Below, piece after piece: positions 19,050-30,470 of a stretch of DNA of 64,000 nt; the stretch's first letter is position 1; the number at the start of each line of letters is the position of its first letter. Origin of the DNA: Fonsecaea monophora (lineage: Eukaryota; Ascomycota; Eurotiomycetes; Chaetothyriales; Herpotrichiellaceae). Both the position numbers and the translations under genes were made by a program. The DNA lies in the NCBI RefSeq assembly GCF_001642475.1, contig NW_019173992.1, positions 62,001 to 126,000 of the forward strand, written 5' to 3'. The notes under the pieces were generated by a model. The model was not told where the DNA came from and did no database searches. It saw only the letters and a program-made list of their open reading frames with translations.

Positions 19050-21197
19050 CTAAAGACGCAAAACGCGGCGCAACACGGCGACCAACCTATCGCCACAATC
19101 GTCCGGGACGTTCTGGCTCCTCCACGCGACGAACCGGTCTGGCCTGACGAGCACGGCACCGTCCTCATCCACCCCCCTGAGCTGCGCCCAGTCCATATAG
19201 ACGTCTTCAAAGTCCTGTCTGTGGCCGATGGCAAAGACGTCGATGGGCGTCTTTAGCTCCCGCCGAACTCGTTCCGCCGCGCCGCGCCACGCCTCTCGTC
19301 CGCCGATGCCGGTGAAGATGGTGAATCGGCCTTTGCCGCACAGGTCGATCGTCGAGATCTTCTTCCCCGGCACGAGCGTCGTCAGCCAGGCGTGCGGGAC
19401 GCGACACCCGGGGTACGTCGACGGCTCGTAGTGGCGGATGGGGTCTTTGGCGAACGCCGGCGGGGATTGTGACTCCTCGTCGTCCGTGTACACTGCCGCG
19501 TGAGGTGCCGTGTATCTCTGGTTCATCTCGATGCCCAGGCCCTGGATCTCGGATTTCGTCGCGTGCAGGGTCTTCTGGAAGACTTGTCGACGGCGGCGAC
19601 CCTGGGGAGAATCCTGCGCGAACTCGTACCAGATTTCCTTGCGCTTCTCGATGTCGTCCTCCAAAATGCCCAGGTTGTCCCACAGTGGTCCATAGTCGTT
19701 GAATCCTTGGTTTGCCCTGTTTCCTCAAATCAATTGGCACTGTTCCTTTTTTTGTAGCGATCGATCCAGAAAGGGCTGGAAGCTAGAAGTTGGAAGATGA
19801 ACTTACCGAGCAACCACACCTTGTCCTACCGGCTGACGCTCAACGCTGTATGACTCGAGTAGTTCCGGCCCGGCGAGACCTTTGAGGACGTACGCGACTT
19901 TCCATCCGAGGTTGAAGGCGTCTTGAATACATGTATTCGACCCAAGGCCGTTCATGGGCGGGTGTCGGTGGACAGCATCTCCCAGGCAGAATCTACCATC
20001 GTGTAAGTTCAACCAACAGCGACCATCTCGTATAAAGACTTACACCTTCCCTTTCGAGTACTGCTCCGCAACAGTGTCGTTGATCCGCCACTTGGAGACA
20101 CCGAGGATCTCGACCGGGATAGAGTCATCCCCGATAAACTCCTTGATGCGGCCCAGCCATTGCTCGTTGGTGGGTTTGTGGTCGACCCACGCGGCCTTTC
20201 GATCGGGGAAGACGACAAACATCCATTCATCCCACGGCTTCACCATGCGCACCACGCAGATCCACGCCCAGTCCGGGTGGTCCTTGTCTGGCTGCATGAT
20301 CCAGTGCAGGTTGCCCATCCGCGCATCCATGAGGTGAGCCATGTCCGCCTTGACTACGACGTTGTACGCGATTCCCTTGTCGGGTCTCTGGATCAGCGGT
20401 AGATCTATCTGCGTCGCCACGCGGCTTCGAGCCCCGTCCGCGCCGAACAGATACCGACAGCGGATTTGGAATTCGAGCCCGTTGAGCTTGTCCCTCAGCG
20501 ACACCAGGATCCGACCGGTTTCCTTGTCTTCGACGAACGAGACGAACTCGGTATCGAACCGACATTTGAACCCGTGAAGTGTCGCGTAACGGACCAAGAT
20601 GGGCTCCAGAAGTGTCTGTGGCAAGTCGACAGGATCACAAGGACTGGCTTTCTCGTAGTCACCCTTTGCAAAGATGAAACAAGATCAGCGTCAAGTGGTA
20701 AGCATTTTGAGGCTTGGTGATCACCTTCTGCTCCGGATCGTTGCCCCACGAATACATCCTGCCAAACTCCTCCCCGGCAAACGAGTGTGCCCATCTCACG
20801 TGCTGCATGCTCCCATTCGGGGTTGCGACTTGCTTGCAGTCTCTCTCGAGGTCAATGTCCCTCAGGCATTCCGATTACGACTTAGTCTGAAAGTCTCTGG
20901 AAGAAAGAGCACGGCACTTACCCATGGCAGCCATATTGGTGATGTGAGCTCTTGGGGTGTCGGCCGTAGTTGAGGCAATGGCGACGAGGATGCCTTGTAT
21001 TCCTATAACACATCGTCGACTCAGGACATGCCAGAGGTAAAAGTAAGACGACTCTCCCTACCTTGTGATCCTAGAAAACATGCCAAAGAAGCACCAGCTG
21101 GGCCTGTACCAACGATGAGAGCGTCGGTGTCCACGACTCTACACCCATTGTCGCTGTCTTGACTGGCCAGAGAGATGTTGGTAATGTCGACAACCAT
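19050..21197 (-). CDS. FAD-dependent aromatic hydroxylase (phenol 2-monooxygenase type), with a damaged splice acceptor
   Basis: Six exons: 21062-21197, 20922-21002, 20725-20870, 20044-20663, 19807-19992, 19050-19716; 611 residues. The FAD Rossmann motif GTGPAGAS is near residue 35. The second FAD motif GDAVHRHPPMNGLG is in exon 5. The C-terminal thioredoxin-like part ends normally. The family hydroxylates phenols ortho to the hydroxyl group with NADPH, so resorcinol/hydroquinone to hydroxyquinol is plausible here. Starting at the first ATG avoids an upstream TTG. Oddity: intron 2 (20871-20921) has a good GTAAGT donor, but the position that keeps the conserved ECLRD segment in frame ends in GG, not AG. 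The first frame-compatible AG further in would delete about ten conserved residues. All other junctions are canonical. This is the probable entry enzyme of the central cluster. Confidence 0.85.
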
Positions 21198-21720
21198 CTC
21201 GATCAAAATACTGTGGTAAAGCGGTCCAGGTATAGGCAGGTTTATTGAACAGACATGAGTCTTGTGTATTTAACATGAATCGACTTATAATAGACAGGAA
21301 CCTGTGGTGTCGTGTGTCTGTCTGGCTCACAGAATGGATCCACACCCTCCAGGCTATACCTGAATCGGTGTCGGGAGGAGAGGGGGTGCATTTCGGCCCG
21401 TGGTTGCAGACTCGGAAAACTTGGAGGAACGCCTAGTCTTACCTCAGATGGAGAGACTGGGGGATACTGTCAAGGTGGAATCATCTGTAATCTTGAAGAC
21501 CAAATCTGTGGTTGGCTCGAAAACATAAGAGACTTCTTTGATGGAAAAGAGGTGGTGTGACCCTTTGAACCCAGGCAGGTGGTGGTTCCCTGTGGGCAGG
21601 ATAAATCGATGTTACGAAGGATATCTCAGTGCTGTCTCTTGAAAGAGCTTGAAGAAATGGGTATCGCAATCCATTGGTATCAGCCGTGACGCCTCAAGAG
21701 TCCGGACCAGCACCAGTCCT
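21198..21720. promoter_or_regulatory. Promoter region of the monooxygenase gene
   Basis: About 520 bases between two minus-strand genes. It holds the monooxygenase promoter and the 3' end region of the regulator, whose last exon may extend to 21612 under another splice choice. A CGCCTA hexamer (reverse TAGGCG) is at 21430-21435, related to elements in other cluster promoters. Confidence 0.35.
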
Positions 21721-24700
21721 CTATTGTTGTATCGCCATGCCACCCTTAGACAACCCCGGATAAGTGACTCCCAAGCCTTGGATATCCTGTAAGAACGTCC
21801 GAACAGATCTGCAAAGAGGTGTGCTGACATTCTCACCGTCGCGCAGAAGCGATATGCTGAGCTCGAGGGTCTCTGAAATCTGCAGAAGAGGTGTGAAGCT
21901 TCCGTTGGGCACCGTCAAGCACGGCACTTTTCCTTTGTCCCAGTATCCGATTAGAGAACCAGAAAACAGGGCCGAGTCTTCCAGTTCCCCGTCAATCGGA
22001 TCCAGACCCTGGTACTGCTTGGCTGAGAGGTGCCCAGAGTGAGCGAGAGACGGATGGGAAGTGCAGTCGCGGTCATCGATATTGCCCTCGTCGGCTTGCG
22101 CAGCCATCCCATAGGCCCAAAGGAGCAAGGCCGCTCGTGCCACTGCCAACGGCCACCACAATGGCCTAGCCGTCCCTTCTGCAACGACCCTGAGAGTATG
22201 CATGATTTGTCCGGCATGAAGAAGCGCTCGTGCTGCACCTGAGGTCTTTGCCCACCTCCTGAATGAAGGCATCAGCATCCTGCCCTCTACAAAACCTTCC
22301 TTCCCCGCAAACAGTTGAACGTCATCAAACGAAACATAAAGCTCCATGGCTATTAGGTGTGCCATCAGGATACACGACAGGTCGGTGCCGCAGCGTATCG
22401 GAGTCACATGTGGCATTACTCGTCGATATAAGAGATGCCATTTCACCAGCAGGTAATGAAGCTCCTCACGTCGAAGTTGGCCATACTCGGTCGATGCAGA
22501 CATCGTACATGTTTCCGGGTAGAATTCTTCTTCTTCGGGTACAAACCTCTTGGTTTGGCTATACTGTGACACCAGTGTTTGAATACTGCACAGGAGCAGT
22601 CGAACCTCAAATGGAGTTACAGCGTCCTGGAATTGGAAAATGTTGCCAGAGAGAAAGCGCCGGTGAAAGGCCGCCAGGGAATGCGGACATTTTAATGTTG
22701 CCACCGTCGACGATGTCGGTGTCGTTAGCTCGGATTGGTGCAATTGAAGCAAGTCTTTCCATGCATTGCCACTCGATGCGGCAAACAAAGCCTCGTTGCT
22801 GGGCATCGGACAACGCATCTCGGTAAAGGACAGAGTCGTAGGGACGCCATTGAACAGACTGATCTCCTGCTCCACGACATACCACACATACGCCAATCTG
22901 GAAAGAGCGTGTCAGAAATATAGGGGCATGCTGACAAGCATACTACATACCGTCGGCGTGTTTCTGTCATAACCCAGTCTCTCCATTCAAAATCAACACC
23001 CGAGAGATTGATCTCGAGTATCCTTTGCTGGGCTCGTTCGTGAAGGCCTCGTCGAGACATCATCTGTTGTCATAATCAGCCATGCCACAACCAGGAGCAA
23101 TAAATCTACCGTCGTGTATGAGCTTCTCAGGGCTTCGGCAAGTTCCATCTGCCTCTTGTTGCCTGACCAGATGCCAAATGCAGTGATCAGAATCGCAGTG
23201 CTGGTGAGATATATGTCTTTGGTCTGATTCGCATCTCTCAAGAAAATCTCGTAGAGGACTTGCAGGATAATGCTTGCTAAGTCGGTAGCAAAGGTTTGAA
23301 CCTCTGGCACGGGGATCATCAGAGCCCCAGACACGAATGTACTCAGCAGCTGCAGTTGCATTCCCGGTCCGTTGTAAGGCATGGTGTGATCCTGATTCAA
23401 TGTGCCAGGATGTGTGATGGGATAGAATACAGCCAGTCGAGAGAGATAGGCATCAAAGATGGTCTGAACCGTCCTCAGAGGTGGGAACGTGGTGGGGATT
23501 CTTCCCATCTGGTCCTTATCGAGCACTTTTGCTAGGACGATATGAATGGTTGCCATGATCGAGTCCCGTGCTTCTTCTGGGATGGGAACGCTGGCATTGT
23601 TCTTATGGGATTGGCCAAACTCGTCCACCTTTGCCCAAGCCTGCTTGCTTTGAAGAAATTCACAAATGACAGAAGTTCGGAGGGGATTGCCTTTTGGGTC
23701 GGGCTTATAAAGCTGGGGATAGTTGTCGTACCTCTCGCGGTCATCAATCGAGATGTCTGAGCCTTGTGTATGGTCCTCCGGGCTTTCGTTCGTAGAGTTG
23801 ATTTGGGGATGCAAGAGATCAGCTGCATAGGACGTGTCAAGAAAGAGGCCTGGTCCACCCTGTTCGTCGAAAAAGAGTGAAAAGTCGTCCCAAGCAGGAC
23901 TAAACGTGCCAGTCACTGAAGGCTCGTTGCCTTGCCACCCTGAATCGGAATTCGGGGCGTCTTTGGGAGAGGATTGGTCTTCACTAACGAGAGGGTACAA
24001 GGTTTCCGACAGACGAAAGTCCTCAGCTGTGCCAGACGCCGTGGGGAGAAGTGTGTCGTTGGCTATGCAGATCTCCGGAGCTGTTGAATGCTCAATCTTT
24101 AACCATGTGTTAGACGTGCCGCGAAACAAAAGCAAGAAGGCGCAGCCCGACGTACAGTGGCCTGTGACCCTTGAGCGCGATTCTCTGAACTCCCACGGGC
24201 TCGTTCAAGCACTCCCGAAAGTCTTCGCTCACGCAATGACGGGTCGACACATAACCTCTTGAACGCGACGTGGTCCCTTTCCAAAGTGCAAGCCGAGTTC
24301 TGCTTGCTGCATCTGCCGCAAGGAGACTTTCCATCACACCGTACTTTCATCCTCGCACACCGATCGCAGGCAGCGACTGTTCTGATGGGCGTCTGGGTTT
24401 CCAGCCCACTGTTTGGACCCATATTTGCACGAACCGGGGGCAAAATACCATGACTCTTCTCATGGCGCTTCAGCGCATCCCTACATGCACACCGTTTAGT
24501 CGGGGCTGTAGCGGTAGTTGGATTGGAAGTGCATACTTTCGCGCAAACTTTTGTGAACAAACTCCGCACGAGTATGAACGAAATGGATTATCTGGCGTGG
24601 AATATTTTAGCATTGTGGTTGTAGTTGTAGAGTGTTGCGATACTTACGGATCTGCCGATGCCGTTGGAGATGTTCGCTTCTCGAGAACTCTTTCGAGCAC

Positions 24701-24738
24701 TGGTTACATTGGTGTTTGGGCCGCTCTTTTCCAGACAT
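21721..24738 (-). CDS. C2H2 + Zn2Cys6 dual zinc-finger transcription factor
   Basis: Six exons (24648-24738, 24537-24591, 24156-24480, 23110-24096, 22951-23063, 21721-22897), about 915 residues. Two N-terminal C2H2 fingers are visible: Cys11, Cys14, His27, His31 and Cys39, Cys42, His55, His59. A Zn2Cys6 cluster follows: Cys87, 90, 97, 103, 106, 113. A long fungal-specific regulatory domain comes after (WRDWVMTETRRRLAYVWY). Intron 1 splits the last His codon of finger 1; intron 2 cuts finger 2. The C-terminal end is uncertain: a 50-nt intron near 21800 could move the stop to about 21746, and the simple reading ends at 21721. It is placed between the monooxygenase and the transporter of the cluster, so a pathway regulator is likely by position. 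Activator or repressor role is unknown. Confidence 0.85.
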
Positions 24739-26478
24739 TTGAACAAGCGATTGCAAACCGCCTGCGGGCCGAATACATCAGATTATTTTGGTTTTGAAGG
24801 GAATAGACATCAGCCGCGGGAGATGGGCATGTCAACGGTGTAGTTTGGAAACCTGTATCAAGAGCGCAAAATAGAGGGAAAGAGTAACAAAGTGGAGAGA
24901 AGTAGCCTTAACGGCAACAACGATTTGCGACGCCACACGTAACCGTGTCGGAGAGTTCAGTCTCGTCAAACACTAAGTGGACGGGTGTGCAAAGGAATGG
25001 CCAGGTCGTCAGCTAAGTACCAAGTACTTCCGTGTGCCTCGCAGTCGATTATTGGCGGATTGACTCTGGTTACTGGTAGGAAGGAGAAACAGAGAAGGCG
25101 AGGGCAGATAAGGCTAAGCGACCTTTCATGCCAAGGCAGGTTGAGGGATGCAGGAGCGGGGTTTTGGATCAGTTTGTTTCGGAAACCACCCAGGCTCAAG
25201 CTATTTACGAGGATTAAACATTGGAGGCCGTTTATCGTGGGCCGCTCTATCTCCTTGGCCGGCAGTGACTGCTGCTTCTTGTTTTGCGATGTGATTGAAT
25301 ATATACAGATGTGATCTGTTTCAAAATGTTGAAGGTACTGCCTGAGTCACACAGATTCAGCGTCATGATTCACGGTGTAAAAGGAGCGCCGCTGTCGATT
25401 GCACTCGAGGACAATTTATCCATTATCCCCGTACCCCAGCGACAACTGCTGCAGGTCGAAGTTGGGGAGACGCGGGGACTGGCCAACGTCGACAATTGGA
25501 GAAGGAAGCGCGCTAGTTCAACTAGTACAGCCACGACGCAACCAAAGCCAATGACCGCCGTCAGATTTATGCACTAACGTGACTTCGGTTAGTAATTTTT
25601 TCCCTACTCTGGCAGCATGTGTGGAGTGTCACGTGGCAGTCCTTGGTTCCTACCGGGAACTCTGGTACCGTCTAAGGAAGTCAGTGTGGCTGCTTTGTCA
25701 GGGGATCCCAGGCTTCTGGGGCGCTGTGCTGCATAAACAACAGGAAAATACAAGTGGCAACCAAGTTCCAAACTGTCAAGTCTCAAAGACCAATTCGACG
25801 GCTTCTCTGTTTCATTGTGGCCGTCAATTGTGACAAGCATGCCATATACTCTTTTATGCTCGTGCAACTGCTCTACAGGTTTACCACCACCAACTTGCCA
25901 CCAAGCCTATTCGACTTTTTCCCTTCAGATATGATTCTAGACCTATCTTACAACAAGTCTAAGTCAAGAAGTACTCCATCGGGGGCTCCGACACGCCGTG
26001 CACCGACATCCCAGGTCTCCCCCACCCCCACCGGTCCGATCGAGGGGCTTGTGGACGCGACTCACTATTGGATCATTCCGATCACAAAGCAAGCCAAGCA
26101 GGATTGTGCTTATTGGCCCAGCTTCACTTCGCCAACCCACAGAATCCTCGCACAGAAGCGGCTAGTTCGTTATCTTCTGAATACTTGACCTTGGCGTGAA
26201 TGGTTCGCGCGAGTTTGCTAAAACCCCAGACTCGCTTCTCAGCGAGCAATAGCAATGATGCCGTTTGGCAGGGTCTTTACTTGTACATCAATCTGCAATA
26301 CGAGGTGGGGGCGCTAGGATGCCTTCTTCTTTCTGGCCCCTGACCCCGTCTGGAGAAGGGCATGGAGTCGCCAATCTGGGGAAGGACATACAAATATGGC
26401 CTGTTATACCCTGCGAGCGTGGGCTGACATTCAGCTCTCGAACCCGCTTCGCCAAAAGTTGACTGAACCCCCGCAGCC
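24739..26478. other. Intergenic region
   Basis: About 1.7 kb, one of the larger gaps. It serves as divergent promoter space for the regulator (left) and the MFS transporter (right). Open frames at 25311-25577 and 25754-26188 lack domain features and are not called genes. Confidence 0.45.
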
Positions 26479-28223
26479 ATGACGGCCAAGACAGACAGTG
26501 AAATTGATGTCGAGAAGCTTTCGAGCAACCCTGAACCAGAAGCGACTCATCTCGAGCGGCCGACCATTGACTTGGGCAATGAGGCTGTCTTGCTCGACGT
26601 CACTGCCGGCCATATTGATGGTGCTCTTCTTGCTGGCTTGAAACTGGCGAAAGATGGACATGTAAGAGCAAAGCCCGTTTCCTCCTCTCAAGCAAGGCTC
26701 AATAGAGTTGACGGTTTCTACAGACAGTCCTGATTCCGCAGCCCTCGGAGGATCCAAATGACCCTTTGAATTGGTCTCCCTTCAAGAAGCATATGATTCT
26801 TGTCATCTTGGGCATCGCGGCTGGCTTGGGTGATCTCACATCCACCTTGGGGATCCCTCCCATCATCTTACAGGGCGTCAAATGGAACTTATCTCCCTCG
26901 GTCGTCAACTACAACAACAATCTCAATGTTCTCATGCTGTAAGTATTTCGATACCACGAAGGAGACACAGCTGAAAATCTGTGCTTAGAGCCATTGGTGG
27001 CCTCTTTTGGGTCCCGTTTGTATATTTCTGGGGCCGAGCTCCAGTATTGTTCTGGACGACCCTGGCTGGCACGCTCTTCTCACTGGGCACCGTCCTCACA
27101 GACGACTTTGACACGTACTACGCTCTTCGTGCGCTGCAGGGCTTTTGTCTGTCCTCGGTCCAGGGCATTGGCCTCAACTTTATCAAGGACATGTTCTTCT
27201 TCCACGAACATGCTCGCAAGATCGGCATCTGGGCCGCTATCTTCTTGACCGGACCGTATCTTGGTCCGCCGTTTGGAAATTTCATCATCGCCGGCACTGG
27301 TGGATACATCGGATGTCTCTGGCTGGGCTTCGCGTGCTGCTGTGTCAATCTGGCTCTGATAATCCTGTTCTCGGATGAAACATGGTACAAGCGCGAGGTT
27401 CCGATCGAAGACCAGCCAGCCCGTGGTCAACGACTGTTTCGCGTGGTTGGCATCTGGCAGCTGACCATCCAGAAGGGGTATTTCCTGTCCGTTCCAGAGT
27501 CGTTTCATCGACTTTTCCGGGTTTTTCTCAAACCCATCATCATCCCGAGCATGATCTACTTGTGCGTATACACTCTGAATCTTCATCCACGGAGCTAACA
27601 ATCTATCCAGCGGTATCAATATCATGTGGGCCGTCGGCATCAATATCGGGACTTCAATTCTGTTTACCGTCCCCAAAGAAGCCGGAGGATATGGCTTTGG
27701 ACCCAACGCCCTTGGAGCAATCTGTCTGACCCCGGCGGTGGGCACCATCCTCGCAGAAATCTGGGGCCATTTCTTCAACGACTGGCTTGCCAATCGCTAC
27801 ATCAAGAAGCACGAAGGCGTGTTTGACCCCGAAGCCCGCCTCGTCACAAACTACGTCGCGGCCGCCCTGATGGTCCCGGGACTCGTCATCCTCGGCGAGG
27901 CCCTGCAGCATACACTCCACTATAGCGCCATCATCATCGGCTGGGGCGCGTACACGGCGGGCACATTGGCCGCGTCGGTCTCGTTGACCGCTTATCTGCT
28001 GGACGCGTACCCCATCGCTGCTGGGGAGGTCAATGCTCTGCTCAACTTTGCCCGGGCCATCAGCGGCTTCTCGGTCGGGTATTTCCAGGTGCAGTGGGGT
28101 GCGAAGGTCGGGTATGATGGGTCTTTTGGCACACAGGCCGCCATCGTCGGCGTGTCTGTGAGCATTATTGTCATTCTCCATGTCTATGGCGGTCGAATGC
28201 GTGCCAAGGGTGGGCACATATGA
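26479..28223 (+). CDS. MFS transporter (DHA1-like, fungal DPLNW type)
   Basis: Four exons (26479-26661, 26724-26938, 26989-27561, 27611-28223), 527 residues. A hydrophilic N-terminus ends with DGHTVLIPQPS and DPNDPLNWSPFKK, a signature of a large group of fungal major facilitator permeases. About 12 membrane segments follow, with a cytosolic loop (ETWYKREVPIEDQ) in the middle. Helix 5/6 has LTGPYLGPPFGNFI. The group includes multidrug and metabolite exporters and some uptake carriers. Its place inside the aromatic cluster suggests import of the aromatic substrate or export of toxic phenols, which is inference only. Ends head-to-tail with the convergent mitochondrial carrier gene, 232 bases away. 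Confidence 0.9.
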
Positions 28224-28455
28224 GCGACCAGTCTCAGCGTAGTCTGTTGGTGCTGGGCGCGCTCCAAGAGTCCTTTCTGAGGAGTGTTCGACACTGCGAT
28301 GAGCACTTTCGCGTCTGGTCTCGAACGGTGAAGCCATAGAGACATTTACATGGTTAATGCAGGTACAAGAGTCGTCCAATGTTGAGCTGAGCGAGTCATT
28401 CCAGTAGATCAAGAGAATATCCATTCTCTACAACGTATTATTCGCTCTAGCAAGC

Positions 28456-29842
28456 TCACAGATCCTGCTTCAACATCCTCGCATTATTCGACGCCTCAAA
28501 CATGTTCAGAATCTGACTGTGCGCTACCAACAAGATACCCCCTCCTGGGCAGAACCGCAGAAGCTTCGCAGTCAGGCCTTTATACAGACCCCTGATACCC
28601 TCCTCGCGCGCCACCGTGATCAACGCCGGGAAAGCCCAGTTATATTTTGCCGCGGCACCTTTTGCCCGGGTTGACGCCTGGATCCTCGTCTTGACGACGT
28701 CCAGGGGCGTGTTGAGCACGGTGCCCAAACTGCCGCCGATCGCGCCGGTGACAAAGTTCGTGAGGGTCTGCTCGACGTCCGTCGAGGGCGTGGGCAGCGC
28801 CGCCTTGACTTTGAAGATGCTCCCAAAGTACCCGGCGTTCCAGACGATGTGGCGCCACAGGGTGCTCTCGAAGCCTTGGTACAGCACGAGGAGACCCTCG
28901 CTCTTGACGACATGGGCCACGCACCGCGTCACGGACTTGTATCTGCTCGCGACAGAGGGGTCTTGCAGTCGTACCTTGACGAGCTCGAACGGCGTCACCA
29001 CCACGGCTTCCACGGCGCCAGCGGTCGAGCCGGCGAGTAAGGCTACGGTCTGATTGACTTTCGGGGCGCCGAGGAGGCGCAGGTACTGTCTGGTGAAGAT
29101 GTCGTTGGACGAGAATTTGACTGCTCTAGAAGAGAGAGAGAGATAGGGTCAACTCAGTCGGTGCTGCGTCCTCAATACGTGTTATGACTGGGAAAGAGAC
29201 GGACCTTTTCGGGGTCTCCATCAGGATGGGAACGGTGATGCCACGGTACAGGCGTCGGAATCTGCCATGCTTATCGCTAAGTACTTTTTCTCTTGAGCCG
29301 TCAGTGTAGTGTGCAGTGAGAGATACCCTTCATGCCTGATGATCTTTGCGAAGCAGTCCATCACACCCCGGTACGACTCTGCCGAGAGGCTCTTCGATCG
29401 CTGCAATTGTCTTTCGCAGGGTCAGATCATTTGTTTGACACACCAGTGATGGCTGTACGTACAGCCTGGTCTTGACGACGTCCAGGGGGTACCTAGCCGT
29501 ACATATATCAGCTCCGTGTACCCTCCCAAGGTCCAATACTCCTGGCACTGCCACAAGCACTGTAGTTGTACGCACATGATCAAAATCTAAACGACAGCAC
29601 ATTGTATTTTCAGTCAGCTCCTCAGTCATTCAGCGAACCACCCTCCACGGTGCCTTGCACCAAGACTATCGGCCATCATCTTCGTCATGACCACGTACCT
29701 CCGAAACACCCGCTCCCGCTCCTGAAGAAGATTCACATCCAGCTCCGTCAGCGTCGACTCTCTTTCCTTCGCATGGTATGGTTCAAGTTGACATACCGGC
29801 TGCAAACTCCTGCACAAACGTCACGTTTCTTTTCTGAGCCAT
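28456..29842 (-). CDS. Mitochondrial carrier, oxodicarboxylate-carrier-like; abnormal first helix
   Basis: Best model: exons 29797-29842, 29444-29541, 29327-29400, 29205-29261, 28456-29125; 314 residues. Three carrier repeats are recognisable from PLDVVKTR, TPFELVKVRLQ and TPLDVVKTRIQ, plus HEGFRRLYRGITVP and METPKRAVKFS. It resembles 2-oxodicarboxylate carriers (Odc) of the inner membrane, which exchange 2-oxoadipate/2-oxoglutarate type acids. The start MAQKRNVTFVQEFAAG is typical. Between it and YPLDVVKTR the family has a hydrophobic helix of about 11 residues; here the only open reading is a charged stretch of about 16 residues. A neighbouring frame shows TELIY, which looks like the expected helix. 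So the first helix may be frameshifted, or an intron was misread. The intron between 29401 and 29443 is only 43 nt. Confidence 0.7.
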
Positions 29843-30470
29843 GGCTCTTCCTGCCCAACAAGATGATGTTCTAGAAATATATGCTCAAAACGACTGGAGC
29901 GATTGAGCAAGGCTGGATGGAGGGTTTGTCCCGTCATCAGCTCGACTCCTACGGTAGTATGCAGTGTCGGTATGGACTTGCATCAACACTCTGTCTACCC
30001 CTAGTGTGCGGACCAATCAGAAGGATATCCCACTGGAGGCTGAATCCGGACTCGACTACAAGTACAAGTATGCCACAAATCCATAGAGCTGGATGCTCAG
30101 GTGCAGACCTAGTAAGCAACCCGATGTGATGTGGGGAGATGGCCTAATGATACTACTACAAGTAGACTAGGTATGGACTATCTTGGTATAGTATTGTGGG
30201 GTTTGGACTTCTTCTGGCAATTCCCCCCCACATCGAATTATCTCCTCTGCAGGATAGCCTCGCCAATGCTCAAGCAGCGTCAGATCACCAAGATTACGAG
30301 TAGTCTATTGTGTTTTTGCCCTTAGCCAGAATTGCATATAGATTGTTACAAGGTCACCTTCAGCATCATTCCGCCTCGGACCCCTAATAATCTGTTCAAC
30401 CAATTCACCGCTGCGTGTCGATACTGGCATAACCTAAATCACCTAATGAGCAGCTCTCCACGCCTCCTCA
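29843..30470. other. Intergenic region
   Basis: About 630 bases with the promoter of the mitochondrial carrier gene and the 3' region of the CoA-transferase gene. No gene, no notable repeat. Confidence 0.45.

Noticed and set aside
21612..21836. Alternative last exon of the dual zinc-finger regulator
   Set aside because: It would need a 28-nt intron, too short for a fungal spliceosomal intron.
25754..26188. Plus-strand open frame of 144 codons
   Set aside because: No recognisable motif, no intron-supported extension, and no clear start context.
27080..27793. Minus-strand open frame of 237 codons
   Set aside because: Antisense shadow of the MFS transporter exons.
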